From NCBI GenBank assembly GCA_963816725.1, contig CAWFMC010000018.1, positions 496,001 to 560,000 on the forward strand: a stretch of 64,000 bases of DNA. Reading direction: 5' to 3'. This document shows positions 54,901-62,825 of the stretch, piece by piece; the stretch's first letter is position 1; every line of letters begins with the position of its first letter. Source of the DNA: CAVSUB01 sp963816725 (GTDB lineage Bacteria > Acidobacteriota > Vicinamibacteria > Vicinamibacterales > 2-12-FULL-66-21). The translations under genes were made by a program, and so were the position numbers. Under the pieces are notes generated by a model. The model was not told where the DNA came from, did no database searches, and saw only the letters and a program-made list of their open reading frames with translations.

Positions 54901-55525
54901 CCCATACCAGACCGAGGACTGGTTCAACCGCGCCCCAACCGCCGGTACGCAGCTGCACAACCTGACGGTGAGCTACACCTGGGACGTGCCGGACGGCAGC
55001 CGCGCCTGGAACAACGTCGTCACCCGCGCCGCGCTGGACGGCTGGCAGCTGTCCGGCAACACGGCTTTCGTCTCGGGCGACTGGGCCGGTGTGACGTTCA
55101 CGACGACCGACAATTTCGATTTCTACGGCGGCGGAGCGGGCGGCCGCATCGTCCTGACCGGCGCGGACCCCCGCGGCGGGGACAATCAAGATCCCAACCC
55201 TGATGGAACCGGCTCGTACCTGAACTGGGCCGCGTTCGCACGGCCGACCGGCCGCCTCGACTATGGCAATGCCCCGGCCCGCTTCTTTCGCTTGCCGTGG
55301 ATTAAGAACACCGATCTGTCGATGTTCAAGAACTTCGACATCAGCGGGCGGAAGCTGCAGTTCCGGTGGGAGATCTACAACCTGTTCAACACCGTGAACT
55401 GGTCCGCCATCAACACCGCCGCCCAGTTCAATCCGGCCGGCGAACAGGTCAACGCCAACTTCGGGAAGGCGACAACCGCGCGCGACCCGCGCATCATGCA
55501 GGCTGCGCTGCGCTTCAGCTTCTAG
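51980..55525 (+). CDS. TonB-dependent receptor, Oar-like
   Basis: 1181 aa from ATG 51980 (GAGGAGG upstream). Signal peptide ending TLAAQ, then a carboxypeptidase-regulatory-like beta-sandwich (about 25-105: SGTVVDAQGAVMPAATVTIL), a plug domain (about 120-225, with LMRLLPGVRYTTPVDSMGG), and a large outer-membrane barrel ending in ALRFSF. Oar-like receptors are greatly expanded in Acidobacteria and take up large substrates such as oligosaccharides or peptides. The two downstream genes (ThuA and a beta-propeller dehydrogenase) hint at a sugar-related ligand. The 240-bp gap upstream shows no convincing gene. Confidence 0.93.
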   Translation: MTRLELRRWGLLVVILVGAAASSATLAAQTVTGSISGTVVDAQGAVMPAATVTILNEATGAPRVAVTDARGDFQVTNLQAGQYTVRVEITSFRPYERKNVVVSSSERVAIGTIALELGSLTDTVSVEATGTHVNTTETQHGGVITRTQIEQIQVLGRDVTSLMRLLPGVRYTTPVDSMGGSFGVDVPSVGGLPADWSKVIIDGVVGNEVGNSGMQAQMVNLDAIAEVRLLNNSYRAEYGQSGGSQLQIITRGGTSEYRGSGYWYVRNEKLNSTEFFRARSQRLNGIEPFPPKYRFNTYGANLGGPVVKGKNKVFFFYSLEAPIVSRPQSVQTWRMPSALERKGDFSQTYDAQGRLINIKDPRKSGLACNAVTGGPGCFEGNIIPASMINPAYMQAMLNLMPLPEYDPRTTQGNYNYDSEEITDVPKINHVARVDWRPTSNDSLSFTFKDWKQDQRGTRIPAGPSNWGWFNAHYTNTDRGFTGNYSKVLRSNMVWDTDFGTRRQTEVFYPLNETEWDKTNRQLAGFNVAQFHPELNPRNVLPRVNFGNVTGRLTPNFTYDTRLIDQGEGWLSSVRSNLTYIRGAHSLKTGMYYEDTRNSEGKGGVGGGSWSGDFNFGVDTNNPLDTNFAYANALLGNINSYTETNGYADVRGQRPSAEAYVQDTWKPLRNLTVDYGARFLWYRAWASFKDTKSASFDPDQYVPGGSPLLYQPVLVNGQQRALNTVTGELRPYIYVGGFVPGTGDPYNGMVTQDEWGSYGTGFRVSQGIEPEGRAGLAWDITGTGKTSLHASIGRYHNPFVNANGLDNLARNPPAQSNPVLRYSTIDQMLTPEGAAAFDTRPSSGILGLQHDAPTPKSLNYSVGIQREIGWGTVLDVTYAGSRTKNIEVSYNINDLPYGTNFIDVHPENINPATGTVLPADFLRPYLGYGTIAIRQNTGETDYNSMQVQLNRRYIKGLQFALAYTLAKGWDTRVTSPYQTEDWFNRAPTAGTQLHNLTVSYTWDVPDGSRAWNNVVTRAALDGWQLSGNTAFVSGDWAGVTFTTTDNFDFYGGGAGGRIVLTGADPRGGDNQDPNPDGTGSYLNWAAFARPTGRLDYGNAPARFFRLPWIKNTDLSMFKNFDISGRKLQFRWEIYNLFNTVNWSAINTAAQFNPAGEQVNANFGKATTARDPRIMQAALRFSF

Positions 55526-55681
55526 TGCGCCGACGTGGAGATGGCGTCAGGGATCGCGGTCGAGGTGAGTGCAGGCGCAAGGCGGCGCGACGAAGAATAC
55601 CGAGCGTATTGTAAGGAGCGCCAACGCCGCGGCTGCGCTCGCATCGGCCGCGAGGATTGATGCGATCTCGATGTCGGTGCA
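55526..55681. repeat. 156-bp imperfect palindrome
   Basis: It starts at the base after the TonB receptor stop. Ends TGCGCCGACGTGGAGATGGC (55526) and the complement of ...ATCTCGATGTCGGTGCA (to 55681) agree at 19 of 24 positions, and the arms stay similar inward to an exact centre, AATAC-CGAGC-GTATT (55596-55610). No reading frame is supported. Fits a MITE- or REP-like element or one very large RNA hairpin. Confidence 0.7.
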
Positions 55682-55889
55682 TTAGTCCCCGGATCGGTGA
55701 TACGTCGCATGAGTCCGGAGCGCGGCGCCGGCTGGGCAAGGCGAGAGGCGCGAGCAGACTGGGCCCTGTGAGCAACGAACACTGCCGGCCAGGCCCGGCC
55801 CCTCCGCCCGCTTGTCGCGCGATCGTGTGGAGCGGGATGCGCCGCCCGGGACTTGTGCGAGACATCACGGACCCAGGAGACCACCAGCC
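55682..55889 (+). other. Spacer before the ThuA gene, second weaker palindrome
   Basis: No gene is supported. About 55725-55800 reads as a weaker imperfect palindrome around GGGCCC (55768-55773 region), of similar style to its neighbour. The end contains the ThuA gene's ribosome site AGGAGA (55875-55880). Confidence 0.4.
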
Positions 55890-56909
55890 ATGATCACGCG
55901 CCTCTCCGCGGTGTTGACCGGGTGCCTGCTCGTCGCCTCGCTCGCGGCGGCTCAGAACCACCACCTCGTCGTCTACCAGGGCACCACCGGACCGGGCCAG
56001 GGCAAGCGCATCGTCTTTCTGGCGGGCGATCAGGAGTATCGTTCGGAGGAGTCGCTGCCGGAGCTGGCGCGAATCCTGGCGAAGCATTACGGCTTCACGT
56101 GCAGCGTCTTCTTCACCATCGACCCGGAGACGGGGTTCATCGACCCGGGGAACTCCAGGATCGCGGGCCTCGAGGCACTCGACACGGCGGACCTGCTGGT
56201 GATCTTCCTGCGCTTCCAGGACTTTCCGGACGACCAGATGCAGCATATCGCTGCTTATCTCGACCGCGGCGGGCCGGTGGTCGCGTTCCGGACGGCGACG
56301 CACGCCTTCCAGATCAAGCGCCCGGACGCCCGGTTCCTGAAGTTCGATTGGCAGAACAAGGGGGACTACACCGGCGGGTTCGGGCGGCAGATCCTGGGTG
56401 AGACGTGGGTCTCGCACTACGGGACAAACCACAAGATGAGCTCACGGCTCCTCCTCGAGCCTTCGCAAGCGGCGCATCCGGTGTTGCGCGGTGTCAAGGA
56501 CGTGTGGGTGCAGTCCGGCGGGTACACCGCCGATCCGCTGCAACCGAGCGTGATCCTCGCACGCGGGCAGATTCTGAACGGGATGACTCCTGACTCGCCG
56601 CCCGCGGCCGACAAGCAGCAGATGCCCGTGGCGTGGGTGCGCAGCTACACTGGCACCTCGGGCAAGACGGGCCGGGTGTTCACGACGACGCACGGTGCCT
56701 CGGAAGATCTCTTGAACGACGGTTTCCGGCGCATGGCCGTCAACGCGGCGCTATGGGCTGCGGGGCTCGAGACGAGCATCACGGCGGACGGGGACATCAG
56801 TCTGGTCGGCCCGTATCATCCGTCCACGTTCAATTTCGGCGGGCACGTGCGGGGCGTGAAGCCCGCGGACCTGGCGGGATGGGACACCCCGATTCCGCCG
56901 CAGAAGTAA
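55890..56909 (+). CDS. ThuA-domain exported protein
   Basis: 339 aa from ATG 55890 (AGGAGA 9 nt upstream). Signal peptide LSAVLTGCLLVASLAAAQ. ThuA/glutamine-amidotransferase-like fold: GKRIVFLAGDQEYRSEESLP, LLVIFLRFQDFPDDQMQHIA, YLDRGGPVVAFRTATHAF, and GRVFTTTHGASEDLLNDGFR. ThuA-type proteins are tied to sugar (trehalose) metabolism, and often sit beside exported dehydrogenases as here. No amidotransferase cysteine is evident. Exact role unknown. Confidence 0.88.
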   Translation: MITRLSAVLTGCLLVASLAAAQNHHLVVYQGTTGPGQGKRIVFLAGDQEYRSEESLPELARILAKHYGFTCSVFFTIDPETGFIDPGNSRIAGLEALDTADLLVIFLRFQDFPDDQMQHIAAYLDRGGPVVAFRTATHAFQIKRPDARFLKFDWQNKGDYTGGFGRQILGETWVSHYGTNHKMSSRLLLEPSQAAHPVLRGVKDVWVQSGGYTADPLQPSVILARGQILNGMTPDSPPAADKQQMPVAWVRSYTGTSGKTGRVFTTTHGASEDLLNDGFRRMAVNAALWAAGLETSITADGDISLVGPYHPSTFNFGGHVRGVKPADLAGWDTPIPPQK

Positions 56910-56936
56910 CTCTCGTCGAACACACGGACATTTCGC

Positions 56937-57090
56937 ATGACCAGATACTGTCGTCTCGCGCTGTCGGTTGCCGTCGTCGCCACGCTCGGACTGCTCGGGA
57001 CCGTGCGCCCGAACGGCGCGATGCCGCCACTCCTGGCCCAGGGTGCGTCGGCCCAACGCCGGCCGCTACTCACGCTACGAGCCGGGTGAT
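56937..57090 (+). pseudogene. Out-of-frame signal-peptide start of the multidomain protein
   Basis: ATG 56937 opens a 50-codon frame that is an obvious Sec signal (YCRLALSVAVVATLGLLG, then LLAQGASAQ) and stops at TGA 57088-57090. The downstream SGNH domain continues one frame over from about 57060. A single extra base or two lost bases near 57045-57085 would explain it: either a real mutation or an assembly error. Confidence 0.6.
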
Positions 57091-60000
57091 CACATTTGCA
57101 CCATCGGCAACCAGCTCGCCGAGCGGATGCAGTATCAGGGCTGGCTGGACACGCTGCTGTACGCGCGCTTCCCCCAGCACGATCTCGTGATGCGGAATCT
57201 CGGCTTCTCCGGCGACGAGATTGCGGAGCGCTTGCGGACGAAGAACTTCGGCACGCCCGACGAGTGGCTGAGCGCCAACGCCGAGTCGGTCGGCGGGTAT
57301 CAGGAGAATCGCCTCCGCGGCGCGAACACGAAGGCGGACGTGATCTTCGCGTTCTTCGGCTACAACGAGTCCTATGGCGGCGACGCGGGCCTGCCGGCGT
57401 TCCGGCAGCAGCTGGACGAGTGGATCACGCACACCCTGGCCCAGAAGTACAACGGCCGTTCGGCGCCGCGCATCGTGCTGTTCTCGCCGATCGCGCACCA
57501 GGATCTCCGCAACCCGGATCTGCCGGACGGCCGCGAGAACAATGTGCGTCTCGAGCGCTATACCGCGGCCATGGCCCAGGTGGCGGCGGCGCGCAGCGTG
57601 CCGTTCGTCAACCTGTTTGCCCCGACCAAAGCTTTGTTCGAGGGCACCCGGGCGCCGCTGACCGTAGACGGCGTACACCTGAACGAAGAGGGCAACCGGC
57701 GCCTCGCGGAGATCATCGACCGCGAGCTGTTCGGGCCGCCGACGCACACCTATTCGCCGGCGTACATCTCGGCGCTGCAGCGGGCGGTCGCGGATCGGAA
57801 CTTCACCTGGTTCAACCGCTACCGCACCACCGACTCCTTCGCGACCTTCGGTGACCGCGCGTTCCTCACGTTCATCCGCACGAACCCGCGCGACGTCAAC
57901 CCGTCGCGGGTGGCGATCAACAAGGAGGACGTGCTCCCGACCAACTACGAGGTGCTCGAGCGCGAGGTCGAAGTGCTCGACACCATGACGAGCAATCGCG
58001 ACCAGCGGATCTTCCGCACGGCGCGCAGCCTCGAGTCCAATCCCACCGAGGTCGCGGTCGACGATTCGAACACGCCGGAGTTCATCAACGCCGGGACCAA
58101 CGAGCCTGGCAAGGGTCCCAATGGCGCCCACATCTTCCTCGGCGGCGAGGAGGCAATTTCGAAGATGAAGGTCGGGACCGGGTTGAAGGTCCAGCTGTTC
58201 GCGTCGGAAGAGCAGTTCCCCGAGCTCGTGAACCCGGTGCAGATGGCCTTCGACACCCGCGGCCGCCTCTGGGTTGCCGCGTGGAAGAACTATCCGCACT
58301 GGCAGCCCAAGACGCCGATGGACGACGCGCTGCTGATTCTGGAAGACACGGACGGCGACGGCAAGGCGGACAAGCGGACGGTGTTCGCCGGCGATTTGAA
58401 CAATCCTACCGGCTTCGAATTCTGGAATGGCGGCGTCCTGCTGGCCCAGGCGCCGAACCTTGTGTTCCTCAAAGACACCGACGGCGACGACAAGTACGAC
58501 ACCCGCGAGATCGTCCTGGGCGGGATGGATTCGACCGACACGCATCACACGATGAACAGCTTCACGTTCGATCCCGGTGGCGCGCTGTACATCCGCGAAG
58601 GCATCTTCCATCGCAGCCAGGTGGAGACGCCGTGGGGGCCAACGCTGCGCCAGGCTGACGGGGGCGTGTTCCGCTTCGAGCCGCGGACGTTCAAGTTCGA
58701 GACCTACATCCCGATGAACTTCCCCAACCCGCACGGTCACACCTTCGATGAGTGGGGGCGCGACATCATCTTCGACGCGACCGGCGGCCAGCCGTACTAC
58801 GGGCCCTCGATGTCGACGAAGAAGTACTACCCGGCGATGGAATCGACCAAGGCGCCGCGGCCCGGTGAGGTGCGGACCCGGCCGGTGGGCGGGTCGGAGA
58901 TCATCTCCAGCCGGCACTTCCCCGACGAGATGCAGGGCAACCTCGTCGTGCTGAACACGATCGGCTTCAAGGGGCTGCTGAACTACAAGATCACCGAGGA
59001 TGGCGCGGGGTTGAAGATGACCGAGGTCGAGCCGATCCTCGAGTCATCCGACGAGAACTTCCGTCCGGTCGATGCCGAGATCGGCGCCGATGGCGCGCTC
59101 TACGTCGCCGACTGGCAGAATCCGATCATCGGCCACATGCAGCACAACCTCCGCGACACGTCGCGGGATCATGGGCACGGCCGGATTTACCGCATCACCT
59201 ACCCAGGCCGTCCGCTGCTCAAGCCTCCGGTCATCGCCGGCGCGCCGATTCCGGCCCTTCTCGATTTATTGAAGGAGCCCGAGAATCGCGTCCGCTACCG
59301 CGCAAAGCTGGAATTGAGCGGGCGCAATACCACCGAGGTGCTGTCCGCATTGACCGCGTGGATGGGCCGGCTCGACCGGAGCAGCCCCCAATACGAACAC
59401 CACATGATGGAGGCGCTCTGGGTCCAGCAGTGGAACAACCGGGTCGACACGAGACTCCTGAGCCGGATGCTGCATTCCAGCGAGCCGTGGGCGCGCGCTG
59501 CCGCAACGCGGGTGCTGTGCTACTGGCGTGACCGGATTCCCGACGTGATGGGGTACCTCAAGGTCCAGGGGAACGATGAGTCTCCCGCGGTGCGCCTGGA
59601 AGTGGCCCGCGCCGCCAGCTTCTTTCGAACGGCCGATGCCGTCACCCTCGCGCGGGAAGTGTCGCGCCATCCGCAAGATCGCTTCATCGAGTACACCGTC
59701 GCGCAGACGATGAACACGCTCAATGGGCTCGGGTTGGGCACCAGCGGGGCGATGACCGCCGCCGCGCCTGGCGGCCCGCCGCCGAATACGCCGGCCGCGG
59801 CGTTGCCGGATCTGTCCGCCGCCGCGATGCGCCGCGATCTGCGCGACAAGGGCGTGCAGACGATCACGATCGGCACGGTACTCGAGCAGATGCGCTATGA
59901 CGTCCGCTGGTTCGTGGTCGAGGCAGGCAAGCCGGTGCAGGTGACGCTCACCAACGCCGACGCCATGCCGCACAACATCGTCTTTGGCCAGCCAGGGTCG

Positions 60001-60318
60001 GTGAAGACGATCGGCGATCTGGCCGCGACGATGCCGCCGCCAGCCAATCTGAGTGCGCGCGCCTACATCCCGGACAGTCCGCTGGTGCTGCAGGCAACCC
60101 GCCTCGTCCAGCGCGGCGAGTCAGACACGATCAAATTCACCGCGCCCACCGCGCCAGGGGAGTACAGCTTCCTGTGCTCGTTCCCGGGACACTACGTGCG
60201 TATGTATGGGGTAATGCTGGTGGTGCCCTCGCTCGACGCGTTCGAGGCACGCCCGACGTCGCCGAACGATCCGCTCACGGGGCAGCCGCTGGGATCGCAG
60301 CGCCAGCCGCAGTACTGA
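56968..60318 (+). CDS. SGNH hydrolase / beta-propeller dehydrogenase / HEAT / cupredoxin multidomain protein, 5' frameshift suspected
   Basis: 1116 aa from TTG 56968 as an open frame. Order: SGNH hydrolase (about 40-260; GDHICTIGNQLAERMQYQGW, FFGYNESYGGD, DGVHLNEEGNRRLAEI), a membrane-bound-dehydrogenase-type beta-propeller as in PVC-group proteins (about 385-760; PVQMAFDTRGRLWVAAWKN, LLILEDTDGDGKADKRTVF), HEAT-like repeats (about 770-920), and a C-terminal cupredoxin (about 960-1090) with type-1 copper ligands His in MPHNIVFG and the FLCSFPGHYVRM set, spaced as in azurin. No CxxCH haem site is present. The expected signal peptide exists from ATG 56937 but in another frame that stops at 57090, so about the first 45 codons of the open frame are probably not native. 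Confidence 0.78.
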   Translation: MPSSPRSDCSGPCARTARCRHSWPRVRRPNAGRYSRYEPGDHICTIGNQLAERMQYQGWLDTLLYARFPQHDLVMRNLGFSGDEIAERLRTKNFGTPDEWLSANAESVGGYQENRLRGANTKADVIFAFFGYNESYGGDAGLPAFRQQLDEWITHTLAQKYNGRSAPRIVLFSPIAHQDLRNPDLPDGRENNVRLERYTAAMAQVAAARSVPFVNLFAPTKALFEGTRAPLTVDGVHLNEEGNRRLAEIIDRELFGPPTHTYSPAYISALQRAVADRNFTWFNRYRTTDSFATFGDRAFLTFIRTNPRDVNPSRVAINKEDVLPTNYEVLEREVEVLDTMTSNRDQRIFRTARSLESNPTEVAVDDSNTPEFINAGTNEPGKGPNGAHIFLGGEEAISKMKVGTGLKVQLFASEEQFPELVNPVQMAFDTRGRLWVAAWKNYPHWQPKTPMDDALLILEDTDGDGKADKRTVFAGDLNNPTGFEFWNGGVLLAQAPNLVFLKDTDGDDKYDTREIVLGGMDSTDTHHTMNSFTFDPGGALYIREGIFHRSQVETPWGPTLRQADGGVFRFEPRTFKFETYIPMNFPNPHGHTFDEWGRDIIFDATGGQPYYGPSMSTKKYYPAMESTKAPRPGEVRTRPVGGSEIISSRHFPDEMQGNLVVLNTIGFKGLLNYKITEDGAGLKMTEVEPILESSDENFRPVDAEIGADGALYVADWQNPIIGHMQHNLRDTSRDHGHGRIYRITYPGRPLLKPPVIAGAPIPALLDLLKEPENRVRYRAKLELSGRNTTEVLSALTAWMGRLDRSSPQYEHHMMEALWVQQWNNRVDTRLLSRMLHSSEPWARAAATRVLCYWRDRIPDVMGYLKVQGNDESPAVRLEVARAASFFRTADAVTLAREVSRHPQDRFIEYTVAQTMNTLNGLGLGTSGAMTAAAPGGPPPNTPAAALPDLSAAAMRRDLRDKGVQTITIGTVLEQMRYDVRWFVVEAGKPVQVTLTNADAMPHNIVFGQPGSVKTIGDLAATMPPPANLSARAYIPDSPLVLQATRLVQRGESDTIKFTAPTAPGEYSFLCSFPGHYVRMYGVMLVVPSLDAFEARPTSPNDPLTGQPLGSQRQPQY

Positions 60319-60322
60319 GAGC

Positions 60323-60358
60323 TCCCGTGGCTTCCGCTCCTCTGCGGAAGCCACGGGA
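60323..60358. terminator. Bidirectional terminator hairpin
   Basis: Perfect 15-bp stem TCCCGTGGCTTCCGC (60323-60337) and GCGGAAGCCACGGGA (60344-60358) with a 6-nt loop, 4 bp after one stop and 17 bp before the other of two convergent genes. No T-tract, but very stable. Confidence 0.75.
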
Positions 60359-60375
60359 CGTCGAGTGCTGACGCG

Positions 60376-61626
60376 CTACCGGAGGATGTCGCGCGCGCCG
60401 TGGCTGGTGAAGTCCTGTTCCAGCTGGGTCGCGTGAGCCTCGTCGCGAGCGCGCGTGCCGAGCACGATGCCGCCCTCCTTGAGGCCACGTTCATACTCGG
60501 CGGCACGCGTCTCGGGAATGCCCGCCCCGATCAACGCGCCGAGAAGCGTTCCGGTCGCGCCCCCGGCGCCTGCTCCGGCCAGCGCGCCGGCGATCGGTCC
60601 GGCGACGACGAGCCCCAGGCCGGGGATGACGACGGCGGTCGCCGCGGCGACGATGGCACCGAGCGCGGCGCCGACGCCGAGCCCGATCCCGCCGCCGATG
60701 CCCGCGCCTTCAGCAGCCTTGCTGCCTTCCTTGAACTCGGTACCAGGCTTGACGTCGCCGAAGTGCCGCGTCCGCGTCTCGTCCGTCATCACCACGCTGA
60801 TGTCGTCGTCCTTGTAGCCGTGCCGCTTGGTGAGGTCGTCGTAGGCCTTGCGAGCCGTGTCCGGCGAGTCGTAGAGGCCGGTCACGAGGTGCTCGCGTGA
60901 CCATTTCGAGTCCCACGTGCGCGGCGTGCCGGGAGCGTTCACCGCGTCGTTGGACGCCTGACGGGCGCGCCCTTGCGCGTTCTCGATCTCGCCCTCGCGC
61001 TCGAGGCGGCGATTGCCCGTCATCGAGCCGACACCGTCCTTCACGGCCCCTTTCATCCGCTCGCCGGCCGCCGCGGCCTCTTCGCGGATCGAGTTGGGCG
61101 GCGTCGCCGGACTGGAGGCGGGACGATCGAGGACCGCCGAGTTCCGCACATCGTCTCGAGCGATGCCACTGCCCGACCGTGAAGTGTGATCGAAGGCGTC
61201 GTTGGACGCTTGACGGGCGCGCCCTTCCGCGTTCTCGAGCTCACCCTCGCGTTCGAGGCGGCGGTTGCCGGTCATCGAGCCGACGCCGTCCTTCACGGCC
61301 CCTTTCATCCGCTCGCCGAAGGCCGCCGTTTCCTCGCGTATCGAGTTCGGTGGTGTTCCAGGAGTCGTGACCGATCGCGGGTCTGAATTGCGGACGTCGC
61401 CGCGGCCGCCGGCTGTGGCGCCCCGTACTCCGTCCGTCTCGTCGAACACGTTGTTCGCGGCCTGACGGACGCGCCCTTCCGCGTTCTCCATCTCGCCCTC
61501 ACGCTCGAGCCGGCGGTTGCCCGTGATGGAGCCGATGCCGTCTTTCGCCGCGCCTTTCACTCGTTCGCCGAACGCCGACGCTTCTTCCGAAAGACTGTCG
61601 TCGGACCGCTTGTTGTCGTTGTCCAT
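60376..61626 (-). CDS. CsbD-repeat stress protein with general-stress and glycine-zipper regions
   Basis: 416 aa. Three CsbD-like segments (residues 20-61, 104-145, 188-230) repeat with an exact 84-residue period; each reads GERMKGAVKDGVGSMTGNRR and then EGE.ENA.GRARQA. Next comes a YflT/general-stress-17M-like segment (about 247-290: HLVTGLYDSPDTARKAYDDL, DDDISVVMTDETRTRHF), and then a hydrophobic glycine-rich zipper (about 307-372: GIGGGIGLGVGAALGAIVAA). The end again resembles a stress-domain strand. CsbD proteins are induced by envelope or osmotic stress; molecular role unknown. GAGGTG stands just before the ATG. Confidence 0.82.
   Translation of the reverse strand: MDNDNKRSDDSLSEEASAFGERVKGAAKDGIGSITGNRRLEREGEMENAEGRVRQAANNVFDETDGVRGATAGGRGDVRNSDPRSVTTPGTPPNSIREETAAFGERMKGAVKDGVGSMTGNRRLEREGELENAEGRARQASNDAFDHTSRSGSGIARDDVRNSAVLDRPASSPATPPNSIREEAAAAGERMKGAVKDGVGSMTGNRRLEREGEIENAQGRARQASNDAVNAPGTPRTWDSKWSREHLVTGLYDSPDTARKAYDDLTKRHGYKDDDISVVMTDETRTRHFGDVKPGTEFKEGSKAAEGAGIGGGIGLGVGAALGAIVAAATAVVIPGLGLVVAGPIAGALAGAGAGGATGTLLGALIGAGIPETRAAEYERGLKEGGIVLGTRARDEAHATQLEQDFTSHGARDILR
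60940..61569 (-). repeat. In-gene tandem repeat, 252-bp period
   Basis: Units 61569-61318, 61317-61066 and a half unit 61065-60940 inside the CsbD gene; reading frame and length are kept, so copies can expand or contract by recombination. Confidence 0.8.
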
Positions 61627-61808
61627 AACACCTCATCCGGCCGCTGTGGTCGCGGATTACCCACCCGCGTGCAGCCGTGAGCATAGGAGCAACGCTGTTG
61701 CCAGAACACGAAGCTGGAGTGTGGCGGAGCGACAGGGAGAGCGAGAGCCGGACCTGCAAGCACGACGGTGCGGGTGCGACACCGCAGGCCGCTTTGGGAT
61801 GGCAGACG

Positions 61809-62456
61809 TCAGCGCTCGGATCGCTCGGGGACTCCGGCGAGAGCCGGCTTCTCCTGCTCCCCCCTCTTGCGCGTGCTCCGCCAGACCGCCACGGCCGAGA
61901 CGATCGTCCCCACCACCGCGAGCACGATGAAGGTGCCGATGATCCACTGGAACATCGCGGACTTCATCCACGCGAGGATGCCCTGCCCGTAGTGCGCAGC
62001 GAGTGCGCCTTCGACGCCGAAGCGCAACATCCGCACGCCCGCGAGGGTGAGGAAGAAACTCCAGGGCTCCAGCTTGACGGCCCCGCTCGACAACACGAAG
62101 GCGGTGAACGGGAAGGGTGGCGGAATGATGCCGAGCGCCGCAATGCTGTAGGCGGCGCCTTCACCGATCCGGCGTTGAACTCGCTTCAACCGTGACGGGC
62201 TGACAATCCTCTCGAGCCCCTTCTCTCCGAGCTTCCGCCCGAGCCAGAAGGTGACGGCGGCGCCGGCCATCGCGCCAATCGTCGCCAGGACCGCGTACAG
62301 CCAGAACAGCTCGGGCTTTCGCGCCGCCATGATGATGACGACGAAGTCGATCCCGAGCGGGAGGAAAAACACCAGCGAGGAATCGAGCAGCCCCATCGCC
62401 ACGATGCCGGCCGGGGTCAGGAAGTAACCGAGCAGGGAGTAGAACAGACTGCGCAT
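61809..62456 (-). CDS. VTT/DedA-like (SNARE-associated type) membrane protein
   Basis: 215 aa with about five hydrophobic segments. VTT-domain pieces: LLDSSLVFFLPLGIDFVVII, AVLATIGAMAGAAVTFWLGR (the glycine-rich re-entrant part followed by KLGEKGLERI), and the LGIIPPPFPFTAFVLSSGAV segment, close to the YqaA-like branch. DedA relatives act in lipid scrambling and membrane homeostasis; function here is not known. The 182-bp gap to the CsbD gene holds no supported gene. Confidence 0.87.
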   Translation of the reverse strand: MRSLFYSLLGYFLTPAGIVAMGLLDSSLVFFLPLGIDFVVIIMAARKPELFWLYAVLATIGAMAGAAVTFWLGRKLGEKGLERIVSPSRLKRVQRRIGEGAAYSIAALGIIPPPFPFTAFVLSSGAVKLEPWSFFLTLAGVRMLRFGVEGALAAHYGQGILAWMKSAMFQWIIGTFIVLAVVGTIVSAVAVWRSTRKRGEQEKPALAGVPERSER

Positions 62457-62825
62457 TCGTGACTGTGGCCGTGGGATGTCGGGGTTCGTTATTGGACAGG
62501 ATGCCGGACGAAAGCCGCTCGCGGCCGGGCCGTCTGCACGTTCGATTCCATCAGGTGGTGACCGGCACGGCTCGCCGGGATGACGACTGAAACATCTCAG
62601 CCGGGTGCGGGGTTTAGCGCTTTGATTTCACCGACCGGTCCAGCAAGATAGCGCGATGCGACCTGGACAGAAGATTCCTTTTCGCCGCCGCCCGCCCCGG
62701 CCCGGCCCGAGCGCCACGCGATGAGCACCCGCAGGGACTCTCCGATCAACCTCCCTCTGCGGGCAAGGACCCGGCGCCACTCCGCACGCTGCGCTCGTCG
62801 CCACGCCGACCGTCGCGGCAGGTAA
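62457..62825. other. Intergenic region, no gene supported
   Basis: 369 bp between the divergent VTT gene and the edge gene. Contains only Arg-rich short frames (for example ATG 62718 to TAA 62825) that look like chance products of GC-rich DNA. No clear promoter or repeat was found. Confidence 0.5.

Noticed and set aside
60940..61569. Three evenly spaced repeats as a CRISPR array
   Set aside because: The repeats are 252 bp, in frame, and encode CsbD modules.
62718..62825. Short Arg-rich frame before the edge gene as a leader peptide
   Set aside because: No codon run for a regulatory amino acid other than composition-driven Arg, and no terminator follows.
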